Program-made: the position numbers and the translations under genes
Shown here: positions 9,401 to 17,309 of the stretch, piece by piece
Numbering within the stretch: the first letter of the stretch is position 1
How the letters are laid out: every line of letters begins with the position of its first letter
Notes under the pieces: model-generated
What the model was told of the DNA's origin: nothing
Seen by the model: the letters and a program-made list of their open reading frames with translations, nothing else
The model's database searches: none
Assembly (NCBI GenBank): GCA_037189845.1
Contig: JBBCIS010000001.1
Span: forward strand, 682,001 to 746,000
Reading direction: 5' to 3'
Source of the DNA: JAMLHH01 sp037189845
Lineage (GTDB): Bacteria; Bacteroidota; Bacteroidia; Chitinophagales; JADIYW01
DNA length: 64,000 nucleotides

Positions 9401-9854
9401 TGTGCGCTTCAGACAAAGCAATTTTATCGTCTGTTAATTCCAGAGCGCTACTTTCTATAATAGGAATATTTGCTTTGATGGCTACTTCTTTAGCTGTCAC
9501 TTTATCACCAAGTGCACCCATCACTTCCGGGCGGGGACCGATAAAGATGATACCGTTGTCAGCACATTTTTGAGCAAATTCTCTGTTCTCAGACAAGAAG
9601 CCATAACCCGGATGAATTGCTTCTGCTTTACTTTCTTTAGCTACACGGATGATTTCATCAATGTCTAAATAAGGTTTGAGCGGATCATTATCTTCACCGA
9701 TCTGATATGCCTCATCAGCTTTGTATCTGTGAAGTGAATATCTGTCTTCGAATGTATAAACAGACACTGTCTGAATATTCAATTCATTACAAGCTCTTGA
9801 AATTCGAATTGCGATTTCTCCACGATTCGCAATGAGTATTTTGTTTATTTTCAT
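6414..9854 (-). CDS. pyc: Pyruvate carboxylase
   Basis: A 1146-residue biotin enzyme that carboxylates pyruvate to oxaloacetate. Domain order is biotin carboxylase (about 1-450, with ILIANRGEIAIR at the start and the Gly-rich ATP loop AAAGGGGRGMRV), carboxyltransferase (about 530-810, TFRDAHQSLLATRMR), the allosteric/PC-tetramerisation linker, and a C-terminal biotinyl domain with the biotinylated K1112 in EAMKMETT. Length matches single-chain pyruvate carboxylases. I chose the ATG at 9854, 22 codons inside the longest frame, because homologues begin at MKINKILIANRGE. It is monocistronic between two terminators or gaps. Confidence 0.96.
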   Translation of the reverse strand: MKINKILIANRGEIAIRISRACNELNIQTVSVYTFEDRYSLHRYKADEAYQIGEDNDPLKPYLDIDEIIRVAKESKAEAIHPGYGFLSENREFAQKCADNGIIFIGPRPEVMGALGDKVTAKEVAIKANIPIIESSALELTDDKIALSEAHRIGYPVMLKAAAGGGGRGMRVIRTDEELIKGYREARGEAKNAFGDDTVFLEKFIDNPKHIEVQIVADSYGNIVHLLERDCSVQRRFQKVVEVAPSLNLREETRNKLYEYAVGITSAVNYNNVGTVEFLVDADQNIYFIEVNPRIQVEHTVTELITGFDLIKTQIYIADGYKLSDPEIGLGSQDNVKQNGFAIQCRITTEDPANGFKPDYGTLITYRNAAGFGIRLDEGSTYPGMKISPFFDSMLVKVSAHGVSLDDASRKMHRALREFRIRGVKNNIPFLENLITHEAFINGECTVNFINEHTELFNFKTRLDRGTRTLKFLGEVAVNGHPDVKNVDPNKKFEKPVVPHFDHTSAYPKGTKDLLTELGPDEFSKWLKNEKKIHYTDTTFRDAHQSLLATRMRTYDMLKVAEGFAKTHPQMFSMEVWGGATFDVCIRFLNEDPWKRLELLRAAIPNILLQMLIRGCNGVGYSSYPDNLIEKFVEKSWEKGVDIFRIFDSLNWMENIAPCIEMVRKKTGGLAEGTLCYTGDILNPSKTKYNLDYYIRLAKDLENAGAHILAIKDMSGLLKPYAAKILVEALKDTVNIPLHLHTHDTSSLQSATYLKAIEAGVDVVDCALGALSGLTSQPNLNSIVEMMRFQERENKFDITSLNEYSNYWETVREYYYPFESGMKNSSAEVFQHEIPGGQYSNLKPQAIALGLGDKFEDIKKMYATVNDMFGDIVKVTPSSKVVGDLAQFMVANNYTREDIFSKGHNISFPDSVQQFFMGDLGQPEGGFPQELQKIILKEKTPFTYRASKFVAPVDFDKEFEEFQLKFGKDLRIEDFLSYKFYPKVFEDGLKFFREFGDVSVVPTQYFFYGMQPGEETTIEISKGKTLLVRLLSIGPADEKGMRTVFFKLNGQTRNIEVPDRSIKVVKQENKKVTKGNDKQIGAPLQGMLSKVLVQKGDLVLKNQPLFIVEAMKMETTITANQDFKVGHVELGPGTLVNTDDLVMEMD

Positions 9855-10019
9855 GAGTATATCCGAAAAATGTGCCCGAAGATATTGTTTCTGCCAATAT
9901 TTTGCAATATCGTTAACCAATAAAGCAATCTATTTCATCTCTGTTAAAAACTTTTTTCTTCAGAAAGATTTATGTATTCCCTTTATGTATAGGGATTTAA
10001 TTTGATTTGTACTTTCTGG

Positions 10020-11657
10020 TTAAGATTTTTTTGTTGATAAAATTTTGAACCCATGAAATACTATATGTAATGCACCGAAAATTAAAGAGAAGATAAACAG
10101 AGCCGTATCATCCGGCACCATTCTGTGGTGAATGAATGCTACGGCTACTAATAGGATACCGGAAGCAATAGTAATCCAGCCCAACGTATGATTGTATGTA
10201 AATGTCTTATCTGTATTTAAGTTGCTGTTTCGTGCTCCATAAAAATAGTACATATCAAAACCAATCACCATCCAGACAATCAATCGGACCCAGGTGTCCA
10301 GTGGTAAGAAAACCATCATAAATAAACAGATGCCAATTCCTAAAACCGGAACTAATGGAACCAATGGTGTTTTAAAGCTGCGCGGAGCATCAGGCATTTT
10401 TTTGCGCATGACCATCACACCTATACATACTAAAATGAAAGCAAATAATGTTCCTATACTGGTCATTTCTCCAACCACTCTACCCGGTACAAATGCTGCA
10501 AATAAGCTCACAAATACAGCAAACAGAATGGTCGCTTTATGTGGTGTCTGAAAACTCGGATGAATAGCTGAAAATCTTTTAGGAACCAATCCGTCCCTGC
10601 TCATCGTGTAAAATACTCTGGTTTGTCCTAAAAGCAGTACTAAAATCACCGACATATAACCTGCAAGGATGGCGACAATGACGCCTTGTTTTAGCCAACC
10701 GAATGGAGTATGTGAAACTGCTACGGCTACCGGGGCAATACCATCCTGACCCTGGAACTCAGTGTAATGAGCTAATCCGGTCATCACGTGTGAAAAGAGA
10801 ACATATAATATAGTACAGATGATCAATGAGCCTAAAATTCCGATAGGCATATCTCTTTTAGGATTCTTTGTTTCCTGAGCAGCTGTACTTACCGCATCAA
10901 ACCCGATATATGCAAAGAATAAAATGGCAGAAGCCCTGATAATTCCGGAAAATCCGAATTCACCAAAAGTACCGTTGTTTGGAATAATATAAGGTTCGTG
11001 ATTGGCAGGGCTCATGTAATTCCATCCTAAGATGATAAATGCAAAAACTACTACCAGCTTCAACATGACTATTACAGATGTAAACATTGCTGATTCCTTG
11101 ATTCCCTTTATCAGAATCAGAGAAATCAGTAAGACAATAAATACAGCAGGTAAATTAATGATTCCGTTGACGATAGTGCCGTCTGCAAGGGTAACAGAGT
11201 CAAACGGCGACATCACCAGCTCGGGTGGGAGCGTGATACCCATATTGGCAAAAAAGGCCACTAAATATCTGCTCCAGCTGATAGAAACAGTCGCAGCACC
11301 AACGGCATATTCCAATACTAAGTCCCATCCGATGACCCAGGCGACAAACTCTCCCATAGTAGCATAAGAATATGTGTAGGCACTTCCTGCTACTGGTATC
11401 ATGGAAGCAAATTCAGCATAGCAAAGACCTGCAAATGCACAGCCTAATGCTGCAACAATAAATGCAATACTGACACTAGGTCCCGCATTATAGGCCGCAG
11501 CAGTTCCGGTGATAGAAAATAATCCTGCTCCGATGATAGCTCCGATACCTAACATAATTAAGCTGGTAGCTGTGAGCGTCTTCCTGAGCTGATGACCTTC
11601 CTCAGGTGAAGCAATAATATCTTTGAGTGATTTGACCTTGAATAAGTTATTAGCCAT
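10020..11657 (-). CDS. APC-superfamily amino acid permease (CAT-like)
   Basis: A 545-residue integral membrane protein with about 12-14 hydrophobic helices. The first helix carries GIGAIIGAGLFSITG, the conserved APC-family substrate-binding stretch. Overall pattern and length match the cationic amino acid transporter branch (YfnA/CAT type), proton-coupled uptake at the inner membrane being the usual mode. The substrate is not readable from sequence. I chose the ATG at 11657 (MANNLFKVKSL) over the upstream ATG at 11711 because the extra 18 residues lack family features. A terminator-like hairpin (11710-11739) lies just upstream and may act in the leader. Confidence 0.88.
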   Translation of the reverse strand: MANNLFKVKSLKDIIASPEEGHQLRKTLTATSLIMLGIGAIIGAGLFSITGTAAAYNAGPSVSIAFIVAALGCAFAGLCYAEFASMIPVAGSAYTYSYATMGEFVAWVIGWDLVLEYAVGAATVSISWSRYLVAFFANMGITLPPELVMSPFDSVTLADGTIVNGIINLPAVFIVLLISLILIKGIKESAMFTSVIVMLKLVVVFAFIILGWNYMSPANHEPYIIPNNGTFGEFGFSGIIRASAILFFAYIGFDAVSTAAQETKNPKRDMPIGILGSLIICTILYVLFSHVMTGLAHYTEFQGQDGIAPVAVAVSHTPFGWLKQGVIVAILAGYMSVILVLLLGQTRVFYTMSRDGLVPKRFSAIHPSFQTPHKATILFAVFVSLFAAFVPGRVVGEMTSIGTLFAFILVCIGVMVMRKKMPDAPRSFKTPLVPLVPVLGIGICLFMMVFLPLDTWVRLIVWMVIGFDMYYFYGARNSNLNTDKTFTYNHTLGWITIASGILLVAVAFIHHRMVPDDTALFIFSLIFGALHIVFHGFKILSTKKS

Positions 11658-11709
11658 GTATTCCGGAATCTTAAAAGTTGTTAATGTGCTGAAATTATTA
11701 ATTAAATTC

Positions 11710-11739
11710 AAAAAACCTGCCTGTTTTCAGGCGTTTTTT
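11710..11739. terminator. Terminator-like hairpin upstream of the permease gene
   Basis: Stem GCCTG/CAGGC (11719-11723, 11728-11732) with a TTTT loop, flanked by six As and six Ts, so it could terminate on both strands. On the minus strand it lies about 53 bp before the chosen permease start. No gene on either strand ends here, so its role is open: attenuator, insulator between divergent promoters, or relic. Confidence 0.55.
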
Positions 11740-11815
11740 CCAAATAACTGAATATGTGAGATGTTTTTTCTCATAGATGTTGATTTTGAATTTGTTTGAA
11801 GGATGATAGATATTT

Positions 11816-11830
11816 ATTATCATGGATAAT
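11816..11830. promoter_or_regulatory. Short palindrome before aroQ
   Basis: ATTATC-ATG-GATAAT has perfect 6-bp arms and lies just upstream of the aroQ -7 element, where an operator could sit. It is short and AT-rich, so chance is a real alternative. Confidence 0.25.
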
Positions 11831-11833
11831 CTT

Positions 11834-11841
11834 TACATTTG
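11834..11841 (+). promoter_or_regulatory. Candidate -7 element (TACATTTG) for aroQ
   Basis: TACATTTG matches TAnnTTTG. Only six bases separate it from the ATG at 11848, so transcription would start at or next to the start codon and the mRNA would be leaderless or nearly so. Confidence 0.55.
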
Positions 11842-11847
11842 TTTATC

Positions 11848-12270
11848 ATGAAAAAAGTGCTCATCATCAATGGTCCTAACCTGAATTTATTAGGCAAGCG
11901 AGAACCGGGAGTTTATGGGAATACCTCTTTTGAGGTATATTTTGAAGCTTTGCGATCAAAGTATGATGGAAAAATAGAGCTCAATTACTTTCAGAGTAAT
12001 CATGAAGGAGCTATCATAGACAAAATTCACGAAACTGGATTTGAAATAGATGGAATTATCATCAATGCAGGTGCATACACACATACATCTGTGGCGATTG
12101 CCGATGCTATACGGGCAGTGAAATCACCCGTGATAGAAGTGCATATTTCCAATACACATCAGAGAGAAGCTTTCAGACATCATTCCTTTTTATCTGCTGC
12201 AGTGAAAGGTGTAATACTCGGTTTTGGAATGGATTCTTACAGACTTGCTGTGGAAAGTTTTATAGAGTAA
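11848..12270 (+). CDS. aroQ: 3-dehydroquinate dehydratase, type II
   Basis: A 140-residue type II dehydroquinase of the shikimate pathway, converting 3-dehydroquinate to 3-dehydroshikimate. INGPNLNLLGKREPGVYG (7-24) contains the catalytic Tyr23 and lid arginine. NAGAYTHTSVAI and EVHISNTHQREAFRHHS carry the conserved His/Asn/Arg active-site residues. Family members are dodecamers of about 145 residues, which fits. I chose the ATG at 11848; an in-frame TTG at 11839 is part of the promoter element. Confidence 0.96.
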   Translation: MKKVLIINGPNLNLLGKREPGVYGNTSFEVYFEALRSKYDGKIELNYFQSNHEGAIIDKIHETGFEIDGIIINAGAYTHTSVAIADAIRAVKSPVIEVHISNTHQREAFRHHSFLSAAVKGVILGFGMDSYRLAVESFIE

Positions 12271-12336
12271 TTAAATGCGTTTTTCAACTAATCAGATAAA
12301 AAACAGTTAATTCAAAAAAGATTGAATTTTATGGCA

Positions 12337-12344
12337 TAATTTTG
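12337..12344 (+). promoter_or_regulatory. Candidate -7 element (TAATTTTG) for the DUF1573 gene
   Basis: TAATTTTG matches TAnnTTTG, 25 nt before the ATG at 12370. A TTG at 12322-12324 is too close to be a standard -33 element. Confidence 0.45.
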
Positions 12345-12369
12345 TGTAGAACTTCCTAAAAATTAAAGT

Positions 12370-12792
12370 ATGAAGACAGTATTTACTCTATTATCAGTTT
12401 TGATATTCTCTTTCAGTGTTTCTGCTCAGAATGAGTTGAACCTGAACTCTAAAATCAGCTTTTCCAAGCTGGAGCATAATTTCGGCCAGCTGCCAACAGG
12501 AAAACCGGTAGCTTATGAATTTGAATTTACCAATATTGGCAATAAGCCTTTGATTTTGAGTGAAGTAAAAGCTTCCTGCGGATGTACGACTCCTTCCTGG
12601 ACGAAAGAGCCTATTATGCCGGGTCAGAAAGGCACTGTGAAAGCTCAGTACAATATGGCAAGAGAAGGTAAATACAGAAAATCTGTTTCAGTAAAAACTG
12701 CTGATGGGGAAACTATTACTTTATATATTACAGGAGAAGCTGTTCAGTCATCAGGTGTAGAAGGAGCTAAGCCTTCTATCTTCGGGAATTAA
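12370..12792 (+). CDS. DUF1573 exported protein
   Basis: A 140-residue protein. Residues 1-20 are a signal peptide ending in VSAQ. The rest is one immunoglobulin-like DUF1573 domain with the typical FxFTNIGNKPL strand and C70-G-C72-TTP motif, then PIMPGQKGTV and a YRKSVSVKT strand. The domain is widespread in Bacteroidota periplasmic or cell-surface proteins, and no enzymatic role is known. A paralogue lies at 41085-41471. The gene ends at a strong terminator (12817-12842). Confidence 0.88.
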   Translation: MKTVFTLLSVLIFSFSVSAQNELNLNSKISFSKLEHNFGQLPTGKPVAYEFEFTNIGNKPLILSEVKASCGCTTPSWTKEPIMPGQKGTVKAQYNMAREGKYRKSVSVKTADGETITLYITGEAVQSSGVEGAKPSIFGN

Positions 12793-12816
12793 TATCTTCT
12801 TAAATAATTTTAATCA

Positions 12817-12842
12817 ACTCCATACTATATAGTGTATGGAGT
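12817..12842 (+). terminator. Terminator of the DUF1573 gene
   Basis: Perfect 9-bp arms ACTCCATAC (12817-12825) and GTATGGAGT (12834-12842), followed by a T-rich tract. The T-tract runs into the -7 element of the next gene (12846-12853). Confidence 0.85.
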
Positions 12843-12845
12843 TTT

Positions 12846-12853
12846 TATTTTTG
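12846..12853 (+). promoter_or_regulatory. Candidate -7 element (TATTTTTG) for the aminotransferase gene
   Basis: TATTTTTG matches TAnnTTTG and lies 8 nt before the ATG at 12862. It overlaps the T-tract of the preceding terminator, so end of one transcript and start of the next are packed together. Confidence 0.5.
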
Positions 12854-12861
12854 TGCCGACT

Positions 12862-14079
12862 ATGCCAACTATATCTAAAAAAGGTAAATTAATGCCCTCA
12901 TCCCCCATCAGAAAGCTTGCGGGGTATGCAGATGCTGCCAAAAAAAATGGAGTCCATATTTATCATTTGAATATTGGACAACCGGATATAGCCACGCCGA
13001 AAGAATTCTGGAATGCTGTTAAAAAAATAGATCTGGAAGTGCTCGCATACAGTCCTTCCAACGGATATGAAGATCTACGAATCCGGTATGCACAGTATTT
13101 TTCTGAGAAATGCGGCCTGAAACATTTGACTGCCAATGACCTTCTGATCTCTACCGGAGCTTCAGAAGCATTGTTTTTTACGATGCTTTCTCTTTTTGAT
13201 GAAGGTGATGAAGTCATTGTAACAGAGCCTTTATATGCTAATTATATCGGATATTCCCGAAGCGGTAACATCAAAATGAAAGCTATCTCTACTAAGTTTG
13301 AAGATGGTTTTGCTTTGCCTTCTATAGATGAGTTTGAAAAAGCCATCACAGAAAGAACAAAAGCAATTTTGATCTGTAATCCGAGTAATCCTACCGGATA
13401 TAACTATTCTGTAGATGAATTGGAACGTTTGAGAGATATTGCGATTAAACACGATTTGTTCATTATCAGTGACGAAGTTTACCGTGAGTTTAATTACACC
13501 GGAACTCCGCATATCAGCATGATGAGCTATCCTGAAATCGAGCAGCACGTTATTCTGATTGATTCGTTATCAAAAAGATTTAGCGCCTGCGGAGCAAGAA
13601 TCGGTATGGTCGCTACCAAGAATAAAGAAGTGCTGGATACCGTTCTGAAATTTGCACAACAAAGATTGAGCCCGCCTACAGTAGAGCAGATAGCTGCTAA
13701 AGCTTTATTCGATGTAGACGATGAATATTTCATCGAAGTCAATAAAGAGTATGTTCAGCGCAGAGATGTTTTAGTGGCCGGGCTGAATAAAATTGAAGGA
13801 GTTAAATGTCACACTCCGAAAGGCGCATTCTATTGTATGGTACAGCTTCCGGTAAAAGATACAGATCATTTTTGTCAGTGGATGCTGGAGCATTTTACAT
13901 ATGAAGGAGCTACGGTCATGATGGCGCCGGGTGGAGGTTTTTACTCTACTGAAGGTCTTGGTAAGGACGAGGTGAGAATTGCTTATGTGCTTGAATCTGA
14001 AGCTTTGAAAAAAGCAATGAGATGCCTGGAAGAAGGTTTGAAAGTGTACAAAGCTGATTTTCCGGAATTGAGTAAATAG
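12862..14079 (+). CDS. Pyridoxal-phosphate aminotransferase, class I/II (AspC-like)
   Basis: A 405-residue fold-type I aminotransferase. NIGQPDIATP near the N terminus, NPSNPTG (173-179), D204 in ISDEVY and the Schiff-base K238 in DSLSKRFSACGARIG are all in place. Likely substrate is an aromatic or acidic amino acid with 2-oxoglutarate, but class I specificity cannot be read. I chose the ATG at 12862 (MPTISKKGKLMPSSPIRK), the opening shared by Bacteroidota homologues. A TAnnTTTG promoter element lies 8 nt ahead and a terminator (14106-14125) follows. Confidence 0.93.
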   Translation: MPTISKKGKLMPSSPIRKLAGYADAAKKNGVHIYHLNIGQPDIATPKEFWNAVKKIDLEVLAYSPSNGYEDLRIRYAQYFSEKCGLKHLTANDLLISTGASEALFFTMLSLFDEGDEVIVTEPLYANYIGYSRSGNIKMKAISTKFEDGFALPSIDEFEKAITERTKAILICNPSNPTGYNYSVDELERLRDIAIKHDLFIISDEVYREFNYTGTPHISMMSYPEIEQHVILIDSLSKRFSACGARIGMVATKNKEVLDTVLKFAQQRLSPPTVEQIAAKALFDVDDEYFIEVNKEYVQRRDVLVAGLNKIEGVKCHTPKGAFYCMVQLPVKDTDHFCQWMLEHFTYEGATVMMAPGGGFYSTEGLGKDEVRIAYVLESEALKKAMRCLEEGLKVYKADFPELSK

Positions 14080-14105
14080 ATTTGATTCAAAAATAATAAA
14101 TGAAG

Positions 14106-14125
14106 TGCTCCGGAATATCGGGGCA
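14106..14125 (+). terminator. Terminator of the aminotransferase gene
   Basis: Arms TGCTCCG (14106-14112) and CGGGGCA (14119-14125) with one T-G pair, followed by six Ts. Confidence 0.75.
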
Positions 14126-14141
14126 TTTTTTGTTAGGAAGG

Positions 14142-15167
14142 TTATTCAATGACATTTTTGTACCTCAGCATTTTCTTCTCTACAAAATGCCACGAAAAAT
14201 AAGCGAAAGCACAAGTAATAGCATAACTGCTTACAAATAATGGTAAGGATGACAACGGAATGAAATACATAATAGATTGCTGGATCAGGAATCCGTAAAT
14301 GTAGATTCCGTAAGACAAATCTCCTGTGAAGTCTGTCATCTTTTGCAGATGCTTATTATAAGAAATCCCGATCAGTACGACCAGTAAAGGAATTGTCAGA
14401 GGAGCAATGACTGTAAAGAGATGAGTCCATAATGCGCCGGCCGAAAGAATGAATAGCAAAATCTTTACCCATGTATAATTGATACGTCTCAGATCAAAAA
14501 AGGTGAGTAAGCTGCCGGCAAAAAAATAAGTCGAAGTACGGAAAAAGAGTGCGCTGTTGAACTCGATGCTCGTGAAAAATTCAACCCATAATCCAGATTG
14601 AAAAGCATGAAAATAATAAGCCCCCAAAAATGCTGTAAGTATCAATAAATATTTGATCTTTAACTGTCGGAGCCAGTATAATGAAAGCAAAACCATATAC
14701 ATGGTGAACTCATATTTCAAGCTCCACAAGCTGCTGTTGATTGATTTCGCATGAAGATTATTTTCAAAAACACCGGAGATAGTTTCCTGAAATCTGTACA
14801 GCGATAAATTGTTAGGAAAGTACATCCAGTATTGTCGTTCAGAAAAGATTCCCGACTTTTGACCTTCATAGAAGAATGGAAATGCCATCATTGAGATGAG
14901 TAATAAAACAAATAAAGCCGGAAAGATCCTTAGGCATCTTTTCCATAAATAATTGAGCGCAGTCGTACTGTTTTGATAACTGAAAAAAACGAGATAGCCG
15001 CTCATCGCAAAAAAAATATTGACACTCAGAGCACCCAGATCGATCTGATGCCAGCTGAATTCGTACAATGGTTCCGGTGTTTTTGTCAGCGGAAAAGAAT
15101 GTGAAAAAACTACTAGACTGGAGAACAGCAATCTCAAAAAGTCAAAATTATTTTGTCTGCTTTCCAC
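14142..15167 (-). CDS. Acyltransferase 3 family membrane protein (OafA/YrhL type)
   Basis: A 341-residue membrane protein with about ten helices. The N terminus has NFDFLRLLFSSLVVFSHSFPL, with the conserved R and the H of the family's catalytic pocket, and IFFAMSGYLVF follows. Such proteins move acetyl or succinyl groups across or within the membrane onto surface sugars, for example O-antigen or exopolysaccharide. The start is GTG at 15167, since the protein's similarity begins at residue 1 and no ATG fits. No sugar-related genes are adjacent, so the acceptor is unknown. Confidence 0.88.
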   Translation of the reverse strand: MESRQNNFDFLRLLFSSLVVFSHSFPLTKTPEPLYEFSWHQIDLGALSVNIFFAMSGYLVFFSYQNSTTALNYLWKRCLRIFPALFVLLLISMMAFPFFYEGQKSGIFSERQYWMYFPNNLSLYRFQETISGVFENNLHAKSINSSLWSLKYEFTMYMVLLSLYWLRQLKIKYLLILTAFLGAYYFHAFQSGLWVEFFTSIEFNSALFFRTSTYFFAGSLLTFFDLRRINYTWVKILLFILSAGALWTHLFTVIAPLTIPLLVVLIGISYNKHLQKMTDFTGDLSYGIYIYGFLIQQSIMYFIPLSSLPLFVSSYAITCAFAYFSWHFVEKKMLRYKNVIE

Positions 15168-15265
15168 AGTAATGATTTGTAAGTTTCAGAAAGATACAAA
15201 TTGCATTCAATCCTGCTACACATTATTCATGACTCATACTTGACAATTGCCTGTTACTCATTGTT

Positions 15266-15300
15266 GCGTCAGCAAAATCAAAAATCGTAAATCAAAATTC
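15266..15300. repeat. AAATC-rich short repeat
   Basis: Reads GTCAGCAAAATCA, AAAATCGTAAATCAAAAT. A related copy lies in reverse orientation at 55411-55450 (TCAGCAAAATCA followed by runs of AATCAAAAATC), and weaker ones at 54037-54077. It lies past the end of the YyaL-type gene. Confidence 0.5.
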
Positions 15301-15305
15301 TCCAA

Positions 15306-17309
15306 TCACAACCCAATTTCCTTTAAGACACTTGCTACGTCAGTTATTGGAGCCTGACAGGTTTGATTTCTGCAGATATAGATATTCGGAGCTGTTTTAC
15401 CTTCCAGTAACGGAAGAACATTTTCATTGCTCTGACTACCTACCGGTAATACCTGAGGAAGATAATTTTCGGATAACAATTCTAATAGTTGCTCCGGTGC
15501 ATTTTCAGCTGTCAATGCCACTTCGTAGTAAGGATAAATCTGTTCCCAGAGGAGAATAGACCACTCTGCATAAAATGCTCCGTTCTGAACAGTATCTTTT
15601 ATGACTGTCTGCAACATGATTTCTGCTATTTCTCTCAGCACAGGCTTGTCAAAATAATGACCCAGCTGCCATATGCATCTTGCAAAGATCGAATTGGAAG
15701 AAGATATCACATTGTCACTCAGTTCCATCGGGCGGCTCACTAATTTTTCAGCATGATCTGCGGTCAGGAAGAACATTCCCGAACGCTCATCATAAAAGTG
15801 GTCGATGACATATTCAGTCCATTGATATGCCTGTAAAAGATATTTTTCATCAAAAGTAGCCTGATACAGATGGATGTATCCCTGGATAGCGGGAGCGTAG
15901 TCTGATAGATATGCTTCTATGTACGGAGTGCCGTTATTGAAAGTATGCCACAAGCCATTTCCTTTTTTCAGTGTATTTTCAAAAAATACAGATAAATCCT
16001 TAGCTGCATTCAGATATTTTTTATCCTGAGTGGCAAAGTATGCCTGTATAAAACCACTCAGCATCAGGCCATTCCACCCGGTAATCCTTTTACTGTCCAG
16101 TCCCGGCCTGATACGCAGATTTCTATCAGCCTGCAAAAGATCTTTACATTTATCAAACTGAGCTTTTGTACTCTTTAGATCAAGACCTTTTTCCTGGCAA
16201 AACTCTTCCAGAGTAACATCACTGTGGAGGTGATTATAGCTATGTTCCCAGTTGCCATATGTAGTGCATTGATAATAATCTGCAAAAGGCAGCAAATCAT
16301 TTCCTAAGATCCGGGTCAGTTCTTCCCATGTCCAGATGTAATATTTGCCTTCTACACCTTCACTGTCAGCATCCAGCGCTGAATAATAACCGCCATCTTC
16401 TGCCTTCATTTCCCTTTGCAGCCACTCAAAAGTTTGTTCTATTACATCTTTATACAAAGGAGTTCTGTATGCACGGTATGCCTGTGCGTATATCGATATC
16501 AGCTGCGCATTATCATAGAGCATCTTTTCAAAATGCGGTACATGCCATCTCTCATCCGTAGAATATCTGGCAAAGCCACCGGAAACAGCATCATTGATAC
16601 CTCCGAGAGCAATTTTTTTAAAAGTATTCTGTACAAAATCTCTGACCTCCTGATTTCCTGAGCTATAAGCATATCTCAACAGATAATCATAATTGTTCGG
16701 CATCATAAATTTAGGAGCACCGGACCGTCCGCCATATTCATCATCCGTTTTGTCTCTCCATTTAGACCATTGCAGATCGAGCAGATTTTTATCCGTCTTC
16801 GTATGAGATTCCAGCTTTGGCAGATAGTCTATTTTATTTAATCCGGCTGTGACATTTTTAGCCTGTTGCAAAAGTTTGTCCGGATCCTTCTTGTATAAAT
16901 CAGCGAAATATGCGAGCAGCTGTAACCAGTTTCTTTTGGGAAAATATGTTCCGGCAAATACAGGTTCCCCGTTAGGTAAAGCGATGGCATTCAGCGGCCA
17001 GCCACCCTGACCATTGATGAGCATAGCGGCATTCATATACACCTGGTCCACATCCGGACGTTCCTCCCTGTCCACCTTGATGCTTACAAAATATTCATTC
17101 ATCAAAGCAGCTACTTCCACATCTTCAAACGATTCATGCTCCATCACATGACACCAGTGACACGCTGAATAACCGATACTGATGATGAGCAGCTTGTTGG
17201 ATTTCTGAGCTTCATGCAGCGCTTCTTCTGACCATGGAACCCAGTTAACAGGATTATTTGTATGTTGCAAAAGATAAGGAGAATGAGAGTGTTGTAATTG
17301 ATTTGCCAT
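15306..17309 (-). CDS. YyaL-type thioredoxin-domain protein (DUF255/SSP411 family)
   Basis: A 667-residue protein. The N-terminal thioredoxin-like domain (about 1-165) has C50-H-W-C53 in GYSACHWCHVMEHESF, the DUF255 signature. The rest is an alpha/alpha-barrel like N-acylglucosamine-2-epimerase and glycosidase folds, with DNAQLISIYAQAY and ALDADSEGVEGKYYIW. The family is found in bacteria, archaea and animals (spermatogenesis-associated protein 20); its role is unknown. No signal peptide is seen, so it is probably cytoplasmic. It stands alone. Confidence 0.92.
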   Translation of the reverse strand: MANQLQHSHSPYLLQHTNNPVNWVPWSEEALHEAQKSNKLLIISIGYSACHWCHVMEHESFEDVEVAALMNEYFVSIKVDREERPDVDQVYMNAAMLINGQGGWPLNAIALPNGEPVFAGTYFPKRNWLQLLAYFADLYKKDPDKLLQQAKNVTAGLNKIDYLPKLESHTKTDKNLLDLQWSKWRDKTDDEYGGRSGAPKFMMPNNYDYLLRYAYSSGNQEVRDFVQNTFKKIALGGINDAVSGGFARYSTDERWHVPHFEKMLYDNAQLISIYAQAYRAYRTPLYKDVIEQTFEWLQREMKAEDGGYYSALDADSEGVEGKYYIWTWEELTRILGNDLLPFADYYQCTTYGNWEHSYNHLHSDVTLEEFCQEKGLDLKSTKAQFDKCKDLLQADRNLRIRPGLDSKRITGWNGLMLSGFIQAYFATQDKKYLNAAKDLSVFFENTLKKGNGLWHTFNNGTPYIEAYLSDYAPAIQGYIHLYQATFDEKYLLQAYQWTEYVIDHFYDERSGMFFLTADHAEKLVSRPMELSDNVISSSNSIFARCIWQLGHYFDKPVLREIAEIMLQTVIKDTVQNGAFYAEWSILLWEQIYPYYEVALTAENAPEQLLELLSENYLPQVLPVGSQSNENVLPLLEGKTAPNIYICRNQTCQAPITDVASVLKEIGL

